Assembly: GCA_948468465.1 (NCBI GenBank) | Contig: CAOKJJ010000003.1 | Span: forward strand, 1-62,744 | Direction: 5' to 3' | DNA length: 62,744 nt | DNA from: an uncultured Eubacterium sp. | GTDB lineage: Bacteria > Bacillota_A > Clostridia > Lachnospirales > Lachnospiraceae | The notes under the pieces: generated by a model | What the model saw: only the letters and a program-made list of their open reading frames with translations | What the model was told of the DNA's origin: nothing | The model's database searches: none | Made by a program: the position numbers and the translations under genes | Part shown: piece by piece, positions 36,801 to 45,898 of the stretch | Layout of the letters: every line of letters starts with the position of its first letter | Numbering within the stretch: the stretch's first letter is position 1

Positions 36801-37527
36801 GGTTAGTTGGAACGGATTTACTACAAGCGTGCAGGTACAGGCAGGATCAAATACGACGAATGCAAATATCAGAAGTATTACCGTTGCTTATAACGGAGGT
36901 GAGCTGCCCGTTGGAACTTATACGGCATTTGCCGGGCTGACAGTAAAAGCAGTCCTGTATGACGGGACAGAAAGGGAAATAAACAATTATGCACTCAGCG
37001 GAAATACGATCCGTCAGGGGCAAAATATCGTTACGGTTCATTATGAAGGCAGGACAGCAAACTTTCTGGTAACCGGCTACCAGCATTTGTCAGTCAGGCT
37101 GCATGCGGATGGTGTGTCGGATATCTGGGTAGCGAGAGGAGCGAATCTGGACGCTGTTTTAAAGAACAGCTATCCGGTCAGGGAAGGATATCTGTTTTTG
37201 GGATGGTATTTGGATGAAAACCTGTCGCAGAAGGTGACCGCTGGCACCGGCGTATCAGATGGTATGCAGCTGTATGCAAAATGGCAGAAGCTGGATAACT
37301 GGAAACTGAATAAAACAAAAGCCGTTGTAAAAAAAGGCAGAACTGTAACCCTGTCTGTAAAAGGATTGAAGAATAATCAGATTATGTGGAAAACATCGAA
37401 TAAACGAATTGCCTCAGTTTCCTCAAAAGGAGTTGTAAAAGCTAAAAAAGCCGGAACCGTGATTATAACGGCAGTAACGCCAGACGGGTCTGTTATGACA
37501 TGCACCATAAAGGTCAGAAAAAAATAA
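33859..37527 (+). CDS. CAP-domain adhesin with Ig-like and InlB-type repeats
   Basis: This 1222-residue secreted protein has a signal peptide (about 1-35) and a CAP/SCP domain at about 90-230 with the signature region INRVGHRRWMLNP. A long series of extracellular modules follows: Ig-like repeats with the phrase ITxGxNTxTVxYxGKSA, and InlB B-type repeats (FEGWYT, FQGWYT, FLGWYL). A Pro-Asp-Lys-Thr linker with repeats of PDKPDT lies near 800-855, and a Big_2 domain ends the protein (WKTSNKRIASVSS). Its architecture is that of a stalked adhesin. The repetitive linker at 36256-36420 is prone to length change by slippage. Confidence 0.85.
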   Translation: MRFRQKTKKLAVLFLTCSVMFTEAFACSQRMVVSAKPKSKASAKTSGQAQGVNVTYHSKDDIITYIKANGAEITDPLEFSQNPVTASPYDPGKLSDQTQQSALNMLKQMRYIAGISDQVELSDNLSDYAQAAAFVNYVNGKLSHQPTKPSDMDDALFRKGEQGAGSSNIAWASWSGASLNRTIAFSWMKDDDRSNINRVGHRRWMLNPAMGKTGFGAVSGSKGTYSSVYAFDTSNSSASETGVAWPAQNMPVEYFDAEFPWSISMGHTVDADRVKVTLTRKSDGHVWTFSNQSSSGDFYVDNGGYGQKGCIIFRPPLSDIKAYEDGDCYEVNITGDKQTVSYTVNFFNLKTITLDKITAEYKGASIEEGGTLNPSDFVVTGFYSDGSKKKLTDFTIQPYKITAGNNNITIQYQGKTAVVKVTGTASKITIQFDAAGGTAVLPRTIEKGSVLKPVPGTTRKGYLFEGWYTAPTGGTKLEETTVLDRDTTFYAHWKAVELSHLEAKAIFSRFIEGVDYEYEPDDFLVTAVYTDGSRRTVTDYTIDEHTITAGENTLTIRYGGKSADVKVNAVAVVSFYAMYIGGLKTEGTTQLDDIDLRLKVELSDGDTITVRYPDYTIDPFVIQPGENTLTVHFGGKSQTFIVTGLPKEEEKILTGITARYTGGSISVQGQIDRTKLTVTASYSDGSVQTISDYVLADYVIKEGDNTITVSYQGKSAEFHVTGVTEDIRTVTVRFDAQGGSTVSNRTIAKGSAVGDLPETERDGYIFEGWYTQAQDGAKVTKNTLVQEDATYYAHWKINPEDKPDKPDTPDKPDTPDKPDTPDKPNTPDTPDTPNKPDTPDTPDTPNKPDTPSEKVTVMFDAQGGASVAPISMDRYSRLSYIPVTYQSGRIFQGWYTGRNGTGSLLTLGTPIEQDTVYYACWTAADRTAAGLEAAVYGVPYAGESVYQALTVRVRYSDGTTETIYDYTVSQQVLYAGNNLIGVSWNGFTTSVQVQAGSNTTNANIRSITVAYNGGELPVGTYTAFAGLTVKAVLYDGTEREINNYALSGNTIRQGQNIVTVHYEGRTANFLVTGYQHLSVRLHADGVSDIWVARGANLDAVLKNSYPVREGYLFLGWYLDENLSQKVTAGTGVSDGMQLYAKWQKLDNWKLNKTKAVVKKGRTVTLSVKGLKNNQIMWKTSNKRIASVSSKGVVKAKKAGTVIITAVTPDGSVMTCTIKVRKK

Positions 37528-37559
37528 GCAGTACAAAGCAAAAGAAGAAAGGGGCAGAC

Positions 37560-38285
37560 ATGCTTTCATTTGATATTTTATCCAAAAACGGAGAGCGGGA
37601 ATACAACGAGGATTATGCAGGAGCGGAAAGACGGCAGGAATCCTGGTGTTTTGTCCTTGCTGACGGCCTGGGCGGGCATGGCGGTGGGGACGAAGCGTCT
37701 CGTCTGGTATCAGAGTATATTTTGGAGGATTTTTCAAGGCATGGTATTGTGACGGAAGCTTATTTAAGAAAATGCTTTGAAGAGAGTCAGCATATTTTGC
37801 TGCAGGAACAGAGAAAACAGAGACGGATGATGGAGATGAAGACGACGCTTACCGTTCTTCTGGCGGATAACAGCCGGATTCAGTGGGGACATATCGGAGA
37901 TTCCAGAATTTACGCTTTTCAGAATAAAAAGCTGAAAGGGCGGACACTGGATCATAGTGTACCGCAGATGCTGGTGCTGGCAGGCAAATTAAAAGAAAAG
38001 CAGATCCGCGGGCATGCAGACCGCAACCGCTTACTGCGAGTGATGGGCGTGGAATGGGATGAGCCGCAGTATGAAATTGCGAAGCCGCTGCAGAGAACGG
38101 GAGGAGAGGCGTTCTTGCTCTGTACGGATGGATTTTGGGAATGGATACAGGAAAAGACGATGCAGCATCTGCTGAAAAAATCCGATAGTCCCACGCAATG
38201 GCTGGAGATGATGGAGAAAGCGGTGATTAAGCAGGGGAGTGGGAAAGGAATGGATAATTATACGGCTGTTGGGGTGTTTTTGTAG
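37560..38285 (+). CDS. PP2C-type Ser/Thr phosphatase 2
   Basis: This 241-residue protein is a minimal PP2C phosphatase with all metal motifs: NEDYAG, ADGLGGHGGGDEAS, HIGDSRIYAF, CTDGFWEW and MDNYTAV. The start at 37560 has AAAGGGG upstream; an earlier in-frame ATG at 37500 lies inside the adhesin gene. Finding a cytoplasmic phosphatase among surface-protein genes, 13 kb beyond the kinases, ties the surface block to the phospho-signalling module. Confidence 0.9.
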   Translation: MLSFDILSKNGEREYNEDYAGAERRQESWCFVLADGLGGHGGGDEASRLVSEYILEDFSRHGIVTEAYLRKCFEESQHILLQEQRKQRRMMEMKTTLTVLLADNSRIQWGHIGDSRIYAFQNKKLKGRTLDHSVPQMLVLAGKLKEKQIRGHADRNRLLRVMGVEWDEPQYEIAKPLQRTGGEAFLLCTDGFWEWIQEKTMQHLLKKSDSPTQWLEMMEKAVIKQGSGKGMDNYTAVGVFL

Positions 38286-38339
38286 CAGTTTGTGAAAACA
38301 CAGTTAAAAACCATTGAAGAAGAGGGAGGAAAGAGTATT

Positions 38340-41300
38340 ATGCGTAGCAAAATAATGCATATGAAGAAGATAATATCAGCTTTTCTGGCGATTTGTCTGA
38401 CGTTTTGTTTTATAACATCGCCTGCAAATATGTGGGAAGTGAAAGCGGATACTTTCATATCAGGGGATTATGAATATAATATTTTACAGGATGGGACGGT
38501 TGAAATCACGGGCTATACAGGAACAGATCAAATCCTGAATATCCCATCAGCAATTGAGGGAAAAACGGTAACCAGTATCGGGGAATACGCTTTTAACGGC
38601 TGTGCGGGAATTACGGAAATTATAATGCCAGATACAGTAACAACTGTTAAACCATATGCGTTTTATCGCAGCAGTGCAGCAAAAATTACAATCCCAGCCA
38701 GTGTCTCAAGTATCGGTCAGAATGCATTCAGCGGTTGCGCAGCTCTCACGGAGATTATTGTAGAAACTGGAGCCGCATCGCCGAACTATTGCTCGGATGA
38801 CGGGGTGTTATATAACAAAGATAAAACACTGCTGATTACTTGTCCGGCAGGAAAAACAGGTATATATACGATTCCGTCTGGAGTAACGAACATTAATGAC
38901 TATGCTTTTTTCGGATGTACTGGCATAACAGAAATTACGATTCCGTCCAGTGTCATAAGCATACAGGAAGGGGCGTTCAATGGATGCAGCGGCTTGCAGC
39001 AGATCACGGTACCGGCTAGTGTGACCAGTATCGGTTCGATGGCATTTGCGTCCTGCAGCAGTCTGACAGACATTACGATTCCATCCAGTGTCAACAATAT
39101 GGGAATCAGTGTGTTCAGCGATTGTACAGGATTAAAAACAGCTACGATCCAATTTAACGTTACCAGTATTCAGAGTGGTACGTTTTATAATTGCAGCAGT
39201 CTGGAAAGTATCACGATTCCCTCCAGTATCACGACAATTGGGCAGGAGGCTTTTGAAAATTGCGAAAATCTGAAAACTATAACAATACCTACAAGCGTTA
39301 CCGCTGTACAGGAGAGCGCTTTTGGAAACTGCGCAAGCCTGAGCGATGTGTATTATGCCGGCAGTGAGGAGCAGTGGCGGGCTATTCAGGTTTCCACAAC
39401 GGTAGGCGGCGATGCAGGAAACCAGAAGCTTTTAAATGCAACGATTCATTTAAAAAACGGCACTACGATTAATGGGCCTGAAAAAAACGCGGACTACAAA
39501 ATCGGAACGATATCTGCCTTTGATGAAGCTGCAAAGACCGTAAAAATAGCGGGAAATATCTATGCGGCTGCGGACAGCCTTAACTATAGCGGAATGAATG
39601 AGCTGGTTACTGCAAAAGAACAGATGATCGCTACATTTTCAAATGGTAAAATAACAAAAATAGAAAAAGTACAGGATGTACTGGAGCCGGAGTTTAAGAT
39701 AGGCGCTACGCCAGGTTCTGGTCCGATTATACTGCAAAACAGCGGATACTTAATTAGCAGCCAGGAGTTTTTTGCACAGCTAAGGGTTACGAGTGCATAT
39801 CCAGAATCTGCGTTTCAGGGAATAGATGGCATCGGAATAGATGTCAGTGAAATATCTGTCGCATTGGATACAGAAGGTTTTTGCATCCGACGCGAAGGCG
39901 AGGACAGGGATGAAACGACTGTCAGCATAACGGAACCGGTGAACCGGAAACTGCTGTATGGAGAGACAGAGAGCTATAACTATGTTGTATATGCGAAAAA
40001 TGGATTTACCTTTACACAAGAAGACCTGCCATATGTAATAAAGGCTAATGCGGATACAGCAAACGGAACGGCCAGTGATCAGATCACTATGCATGCATAT
40101 TTTCAATTTACGGAAGAGGAAATCAATCTGGAAAATGTAAAACAGGAGCTGGATAATCTGAAGAAGAAAGATCTGCTTTCCCTTAAGCAGGACTTTCAGA
40201 ACTATTTATCAGACGAGCAGATAGATATTATCGAAAATTATATTTATACATGGCTGGCGGAGGTCAACTATGCTTACAAATATAATGGAAATAATGACGT
40301 GAAGAAACTGATTATGAAAAAAGCCGGGCTGGATCCGGCCGCTGAGACTGCGTCTGATATGGAACAGGCGATTACGCATATCACGGTTGATACAAAATAC
40401 GGCAAGAAAAATATAGAGATTACACTGGAACTTGGACAACCGGACGCACAGGGCAATTTATATCCGTCATACGGAAAGATGAATTATGAAATACTGGAAA
40501 AACAGACAATCCCGGAAGGGCTGCCGGTAACCGGACAGATCGGAAATGCATCATTTACAGATATAGGGACATTTACAGAGTGTGTGGCAAGGGCAAATGA
40601 GGATTCTTTGCATCATACCTATCAATGGGAATCACTGCAGGACGATTTGATGGCAGGCGTTTTGATTGATAAGCCGATCATCGGTATGGTTGGAGAGCAG
40701 AACGGTTCTTTTTCAGACGGTACATTTACGGTATATGCAAAACCGCTCTTTACCTACAGCAAAAAGGTAACGATTGCCTGTCCGGTAGACGTATATATAT
40801 ACACGATGGACGGCAAAGAGGTTGCTTCAATTATAAATAATATGCCAAGTGATAATGCACGGAGCGCAAATGACCCAAATGTCCGTGTGGATGTAAACGG
40901 AGATACAAAAACGGTCTATCTCACCGGAAATGATTACTATGTGAAGCTGCATGGGACGGATACCGGAACGATGCGCTATGAAGTAGAGGAAATTGCTAAT
41001 GAAGAGGTACGGCGAAATGTACGGTTTTTGGAGCTGCAGCTGAAAAAAGATATGCAGTATGAAGGATATGTGTTCCGGCCGTTGAATATTGACAAAGATT
41101 TATATGCGCTGCGGACAGTGGAAGGCGGAGATGTATTTTATGCGGACAAGGATTCATATGAGGCGTTATTTAGGCGGATTTTAGGATTGACATTAAGCCA
41201 GAGCAGCACTTCCCTGTCTGCAAATAAAACGGTGCAGCTGAGTGCCAGCCTTTTTCCTTTGGATGCCAGCAATCCGAATCTGCAATGGTCGACAGACAAT

Positions 41301-42038
41301 GCGTCAGTTGCAAAAGTAGACAGCAGCGGTATGGTAACGGCGGTTGCGGCAGGAAAAGCGACGATTACGGTGGCGACGAAGGACGGGAGCTTTTTAAAAC
41401 AGTTCTGTGTGATCGACGTCGCGGCATCCGGTGGTTCTTCCGGCAGCAGCTCTGGCGGATACTATGGCGGTTCTTCCGGCGGATCAATTCCGGCGGTGGA
41501 ACCTACGCCGGTTGTTGTAAAGCTGCATTATGTTGTTCAGTTCGATGCAAACGGAGGGGTGAATTTAAGCCGCAAGTCGATGACACTGTTAGAAGATGAC
41601 AGTCCAGGCATTATGCCGAAGGTGCAGCGCAAGGATTACACATTTGACGGCTGGTATACGCAGCAGGAAGGAGGTGCGCAGGTAACCGGGGACAAGCCTC
41701 TGAAAGAAGCCGCGACGCTGTATGCACGCTGGACAAAAACGGCAGCCCCGGCAAAGGCGTCGGTATCCGCGCTTAAGTCTCAGAAGAAAGGGCAGATGCA
41801 GGTCAGTTTTCAGAAATTAAAAAGTGCGGCCGGATATGAAGTTTCGTATTCCACAAACAAGAGCTTTGCGTCGGCGAAGACAAAAGAAGCCGGAGCGGCA
41901 GCGTCATTGAAGACAATAACGGGATTAAAGGTCGGGAAAAAATATTATGTCAGAGTGAGGGCATACTGTATGGATTCTATGAAAAACAGGATTTACGGTG
42001 CATATAGCTCGGCAAAAAGCATCAAAATTAAATCATGA
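38340..42038 (+). CDS. BspA-like leucine-rich-repeat surface protein 3
   Basis: This 1232-residue protein has a signal peptide (a hydrophobic stretch near residues 10-30) and LRR_5 repeats to about 355. A unique ~200-residue segment (about 380-590) absent from the other two paralogues follows, then the shared module, Big_2, a Gly/Ser/Tyr linker, an InlB-type repeat and an FN3-like end. I use the ATG at 38340, which has GGGAGG upstream, not the in-frame GTG at 38292. Its LRR region is the shortest of the three. Confidence 0.87.
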   Translation: MRSKIMHMKKIISAFLAICLTFCFITSPANMWEVKADTFISGDYEYNILQDGTVEITGYTGTDQILNIPSAIEGKTVTSIGEYAFNGCAGITEIIMPDTVTTVKPYAFYRSSAAKITIPASVSSIGQNAFSGCAALTEIIVETGAASPNYCSDDGVLYNKDKTLLITCPAGKTGIYTIPSGVTNINDYAFFGCTGITEITIPSSVISIQEGAFNGCSGLQQITVPASVTSIGSMAFASCSSLTDITIPSSVNNMGISVFSDCTGLKTATIQFNVTSIQSGTFYNCSSLESITIPSSITTIGQEAFENCENLKTITIPTSVTAVQESAFGNCASLSDVYYAGSEEQWRAIQVSTTVGGDAGNQKLLNATIHLKNGTTINGPEKNADYKIGTISAFDEAAKTVKIAGNIYAAADSLNYSGMNELVTAKEQMIATFSNGKITKIEKVQDVLEPEFKIGATPGSGPIILQNSGYLISSQEFFAQLRVTSAYPESAFQGIDGIGIDVSEISVALDTEGFCIRREGEDRDETTVSITEPVNRKLLYGETESYNYVVYAKNGFTFTQEDLPYVIKANADTANGTASDQITMHAYFQFTEEEINLENVKQELDNLKKKDLLSLKQDFQNYLSDEQIDIIENYIYTWLAEVNYAYKYNGNNDVKKLIMKKAGLDPAAETASDMEQAITHITVDTKYGKKNIEITLELGQPDAQGNLYPSYGKMNYEILEKQTIPEGLPVTGQIGNASFTDIGTFTECVARANEDSLHHTYQWESLQDDLMAGVLIDKPIIGMVGEQNGSFSDGTFTVYAKPLFTYSKKVTIACPVDVYIYTMDGKEVASIINNMPSDNARSANDPNVRVDVNGDTKTVYLTGNDYYVKLHGTDTGTMRYEVEEIANEEVRRNVRFLELQLKKDMQYEGYVFRPLNIDKDLYALRTVEGGDVFYADKDSYEALFRRILGLTLSQSSTSLSANKTVQLSASLFPLDASNPNLQWSTDNASVAKVDSSGMVTAVAAGKATITVATKDGSFLKQFCVIDVAASGGSSGSSSGGYYGGSSGGSIPAVEPTPVVVKLHYVVQFDANGGVNLSRKSMTLLEDDSPGIMPKVQRKDYTFDGWYTQQEGGAQVTGDKPLKEAATLYARWTKTAAPAKASVSALKSQKKGQMQVSFQKLKSAAGYEVSYSTNKSFASAKTKEAGAAASLKTITGLKVGKKYYVRVRAYCMDSMKNRIYGAYSSAKSIKIKS

Positions 42039-42082
42039 ATAGTTTTTATCGTGCCGTTTTGGCAAAGAAAAAGAAACGGATG

Positions 42083-42113
42083 GTAACAGTTCATGGGTCA
42101 TCTGAACTGTTAC
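42083..42113. repeat. Repeated intergenic hairpin, copy 2
   Basis: Arms GTAACAGTTCA and TGAACTGTTAC around a 9-base loop repeat the hairpin at 6008-6036. It lies between the third BspA gene and the transglutaminase-like gene. A shared hairpin at two distant points of the block suggests a repeat family or a common RNA processing signal. Confidence 0.7.
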
Positions 42114-42139
42114 AACGGATGAAATGAGGGGAGGTATCT

Positions 42140-44962
42140 ATGAAAAAGATATATGCGTTTTGTGCAATCGTGTTTTGCGCCTGCTGTTTTTTATTTGCAG
42201 GTATCAGCAGTACAACCGTACAAGCAGCCATTCAGACCGATATCGAATTATATGCGCTGGATGAATGGTGTCAGAAATACATACAGATTCCGGATTCAGC
42301 GATGAAATCTTATCAAATCGAGGTGCCGGGTGGGCAGCAGGCACGCTATCGTGTAGTTGATGGCGAAAGTGTTACCGTATCATCCAGCGGATTGATCGAA
42401 CCGGCAAAAGAGACATGGTATGTCAACGGAAATATGAGTACAACCTTTCCGCAGGGCGGGCCAAATGAAAAGGTTGAAATTGAGAATGTATATGGAAAAT
42501 CTGTTGTACAGGTTACAACTGCTTCACAGACTTATGATATTACGGTTAACGTAAAGGATTATGCGGAGCAATATGCGGAAACTGTTATGGATGAATATCT
42601 GCATAATAAGATTACAGAAAGCATGTCAGATTTTGAAAAACTGGAAGCAATCGCAGCGTTTCCGGCACAATATGATTATAGTGCAAGCGCTTCCAGTTAT
42701 AAAGGAATGATCGTTACAGGAGGCGGCGACTGTTGGGCAAGTACTTCTGCAATTATACATCTGTGTGAAAAAGTTCAGCTGCAGGCGCATGTCCGTTATG
42801 CAGTCAATGATGGAAACGCAGGGAGCGGGCATAGGAACGCGGCTGTAAAAATCGGAGATTCCGTCTATGTTGTAGAAGCCGGTTATAATGAAACAAAACC
42901 AAGAAATTATAATATATGGGAAGAAAAAACAGGTTTTGATTACAGTATTGAGGATGGAAAAGTAGAGATTAAGCAGTATGACGGATTTTCATCTGATATA
43001 GTAATTCCGGCAGAAATCAAAGGATATCCGGTGACATCCATTGGAGATTCCGCATTTTATTATGGAGAGCGTTATTCAGACGTTCCAGTACATTCGGTAC
43101 AGCTGCCGGATACGATTGTTCATATCGGGAAAAATGCATTTGCGCGAACTTCCATAAAAAGTATCAGACTGCCCGCTTCAGTACAGACGATTCATACATT
43201 TGCTTTTTCCGAATCGGATTTAACAGAAATTCAGGTTGCGGATGGAAATGCCAGCTACAGCAGCACAGACGGGGTTCTGTTTGATGCGGACCGCAAAATA
43301 CTGATTGCGTTTCCGGCAGGAAAACAGGGGGTTTACTATATTCCGGACGGTGTGACTGCAATTAGCACATATGCTTTTGGATACACAAAAAAATTACAGA
43401 AAGTAGTTGTGCCAGAATCTGTAACGTCCATTGGAGAAGGCGCTTTTGGCGGCTGTCAGTTAAAAGAAGTGTACTTTAAAGGTGACGTTCCTGTCTGTGA
43501 TAAATATCTGTTTTTTGAAATGACGCTAAAGGTTTTTTATCCGGAGGGGAAGTCTTGGACAGCAGAGAGCATTCAGGAACATGAGGCCAAAAAAATCAGT
43601 TGGAGCACATGGGATACCAGCAGTGTTGTGACAGAGGAGGAGAAAACAGTTCCCATCGAATCCATCGAATTAAATGCGAAACGGATTGCATTATCAGTGG
43701 GTACGGAGTTTCAGCTAAAGGCTTCGCTTTCACCTGAAAATGCAGAAAATGCGTTGAACTGGACATCATCAGATTCATCCGTTGCGACTGTAAGCAGTGA
43801 CGGTTTGGTTCGGGCAATCGGAGAAGGAGAAGCATTGATTACGGCAGGCGGGAAGGATGGGAGCGATAAAAAGGCATCCTGTACTGTTATTGTATCCACA
43901 TCAAATCCGGTACAACAGGATCCAATACAAACGCATCCAGTACAGGGCGATGTGACAGGTGACATACAGACCCGCCCGATTCAGAATCCTGTTTCGGACA
44001 ATGTACAAAATGATCCGGTGCAGAAAAATGAAGCTGTACTGATTCAAAACATAACACTTGATAAATCCGCTGTCTCATTGAACCAGTCTGAGCGCATTCA
44101 GCTGACAGCAACAGTATTTCCGGCGAATGCGGATCAGAATCTGGACTGGACGTCATCGAATCCATCAGCAACAACGGTAAGCAATACCGGGTTGGTTACT
44201 GCGGTAGGAGCGGGGCAGACGGTGATTACAGTAAAAGGACGGGACGGCAGTGGAAAAAGTGCGGTCTGTACAGTCAATGTATCGAATGCTTCCGATAAGC
44301 AGGAGAATCATGCAGATCAAAATACCGAATCAGACAGCAGTACAGATTCAGCGGGGAACGATCAGGAAAAAACACCCGCGGCGACTTCTTTGCCTATGGT
44401 CGGAACGAAGCTGAAAGATAAAACATTAAAAGCAGTTTTTCAAGTAACAAAGCAAGGTGCCGCGGGCCGTGAAGTTACATTTTTAAAACCTCTGAACAGT
44501 AAAGTGCAAAAGATTACAATACCAGCATCCGTGAGCATAGACGGGGTTACATATAAAGTAACAGCGATTTCGGCAAGTGCATGTAAGAATCATAAGAATT
44601 TAAAGACGGCAGTGATTGGAAAAAATGTTCTTGTCGTGGGGAAGGATGCTTTTTATGGATGTACAAGGCTGAAATCAATATCTATGGGCGAAAACATAAG
44701 AACCATTGGGAACCGGGCATTTTATAAATGTACGGCAATAAATAAAATTGTAATTCCGAATAAAGTTACGAAGATCGGTACACAGGCATTTTTTGGAGAC
44801 AAAAAACTAAGTAACATGAATATTCAGACGCTGCATCTGATTAACAGGAATGTGGGATCGAAAGCATTTGATGGAATTGGCTCACAGGCAGTTTATACAG
44901 TTCCTCGTGTAAAGGCACAAGCCTATAAAAAGCTTTTAATTAAAAAGGGAGCTGATTTATAG
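42140..44962 (+). CDS. Secreted transglutaminase-like protein with LRR and Big_2 domains
   Basis: This 940-residue protein has a signal peptide (1-30). A papain/transglutaminase-like core at about 140-250 has Cys198 in GGDCWAS and His231 in GSGHRNAAVKIGD; the third residue may be Glu246, where Asp is usual. LRR_5 repeats follow (about 265-480), then two Big_2 domains (about 500-585 and 625-710) and a second LRR set (about 780-910). Transglutaminase folds cleave or cross-link peptide bonds, so it may link surface proteins or process wall peptides. Upstream is GGGGAGG. Confidence 0.78.
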   Translation: MKKIYAFCAIVFCACCFLFAGISSTTVQAAIQTDIELYALDEWCQKYIQIPDSAMKSYQIEVPGGQQARYRVVDGESVTVSSSGLIEPAKETWYVNGNMSTTFPQGGPNEKVEIENVYGKSVVQVTTASQTYDITVNVKDYAEQYAETVMDEYLHNKITESMSDFEKLEAIAAFPAQYDYSASASSYKGMIVTGGGDCWASTSAIIHLCEKVQLQAHVRYAVNDGNAGSGHRNAAVKIGDSVYVVEAGYNETKPRNYNIWEEKTGFDYSIEDGKVEIKQYDGFSSDIVIPAEIKGYPVTSIGDSAFYYGERYSDVPVHSVQLPDTIVHIGKNAFARTSIKSIRLPASVQTIHTFAFSESDLTEIQVADGNASYSSTDGVLFDADRKILIAFPAGKQGVYYIPDGVTAISTYAFGYTKKLQKVVVPESVTSIGEGAFGGCQLKEVYFKGDVPVCDKYLFFEMTLKVFYPEGKSWTAESIQEHEAKKISWSTWDTSSVVTEEEKTVPIESIELNAKRIALSVGTEFQLKASLSPENAENALNWTSSDSSVATVSSDGLVRAIGEGEALITAGGKDGSDKKASCTVIVSTSNPVQQDPIQTHPVQGDVTGDIQTRPIQNPVSDNVQNDPVQKNEAVLIQNITLDKSAVSLNQSERIQLTATVFPANADQNLDWTSSNPSATTVSNTGLVTAVGAGQTVITVKGRDGSGKSAVCTVNVSNASDKQENHADQNTESDSSTDSAGNDQEKTPAATSLPMVGTKLKDKTLKAVFQVTKQGAAGREVTFLKPLNSKVQKITIPASVSIDGVTYKVTAISASACKNHKNLKTAVIGKNVLVVGKDAFYGCTRLKSISMGENIRTIGNRAFYKCTAINKIVIPNKVTKIGTQAFFGDKKLSNMNIQTLHLINRNVGSKAFDGIGSQAVYTVPRVKAQAYKKLLIKKGADL

Positions 44963-45043
44963 AGGGTAGGAAGGGTTACTATGAATGGTTGCTATGAGCG
45001 GCTTTTATGCCGTGAATAGTACAAAAAAAGAAAGGAGAAGCTT

Positions 45044-45898
45044 ATGGCAAAGAAAAAGATATTTACGGCAGGTCTGCTATGCGGTATACTGTTAACAGGC
45101 ATGCTGCACATGGATACCGTTTTTGCGGCACCATCATTGTCCGCATCGGCAGACACAGGAAGCGTGTCAGAAGGGGATTATGTAAATGTGGATGTAAAGA
45201 TCGGTGAAAATCCATCTATCAGCACACTTGGAGCGACGCTGAATTACGACAGCAGTGTTTTAAAGTATGACAGCAGTACATGGAATAACGGGTTTTCAGG
45301 AAGTGATATGCAGATGGCATCCGATACGGGAAGCGAAGTAAATCTGTCTGTTGTATGCGATGACAGTTACGCAGAAGACGGCACTGTCGTAACAGTACGT
45401 TTTCAGGCCGTAAAAGAATCATCGTCCATTCCGGTTACGCTGGCGCTGCGTGATATGGCAGACGCGGATTTGGCAGCAATATCGGACTGTACGGTTGCCA
45501 GTGCCGTGCAGGCGCCCCAGGCCGCTAAAACAGACGGAGAGAGTGATAAGAATGATACGGTAGATCTGGAAAATCCGGAAGAAGCATCGGATATTAACGT
45601 TGTGGATGAAGAAGCAGGTGCGGAAGAACAGCTTCAGAAAGATACAGCAAAAACAACAGAAACAACAGGCCAAATGGAAGCAGATGTTCACAGCTCTTCG
45701 GTTGCAGTGCAGAACATATCGGATACAGGCAATGGCACACAAACCTCGGCGGTAGCTCAGTCAAAGTCATCCAGGCCGGATGCAAATTATAAGACTGGAA
45801 TCGGCCTTGGCAGCGATGCATTAATCGTCGGAGCGGCAGCGTTCGGTATTTTGGCTCTTATACTTGCAGTCAGACGTCATCGGGAGGACAGATCATGA
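45044..45898 (+). CDS. Membrane/wall-anchored cohesin protein
   Basis: This 284-residue protein has a signal peptide (cleavage near FAA, 27-29) and a cohesin-type domain at about 32-155, with the beta-sandwich pattern VSEGDYVNVDVKIG, LGATLNYDSSVLKY and GTVVTVRFQA. An acidic Thr/Gln-rich spacer leads to NYKTG (248-252), a hydrophobic stretch (258-276) and the basic tail RRHREDR. That tail has the layout of a sortase signal, and NYKTG resembles the NPKTG motif known for class B sortases. Cohesins bind dockerins, and the next gene encodes one. The two genes overlap (ATGA) and precede a sortase gene. Confidence 0.8.
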   Translation: MAKKKIFTAGLLCGILLTGMLHMDTVFAAPSLSASADTGSVSEGDYVNVDVKIGENPSISTLGATLNYDSSVLKYDSSTWNNGFSGSDMQMASDTGSEVNLSVVCDDSYAEDGTVVTVRFQAVKESSSIPVTLALRDMADADLAAISDCTVASAVQAPQAAKTDGESDKNDTVDLENPEEASDINVVDEEAGAEEQLQKDTAKTTETTGQMEADVHSSSVAVQNISDTGNGTQTSAVAQSKSSRPDANYKTGIGLGSDALIVGAAAFGILALILAVRRHREDRS

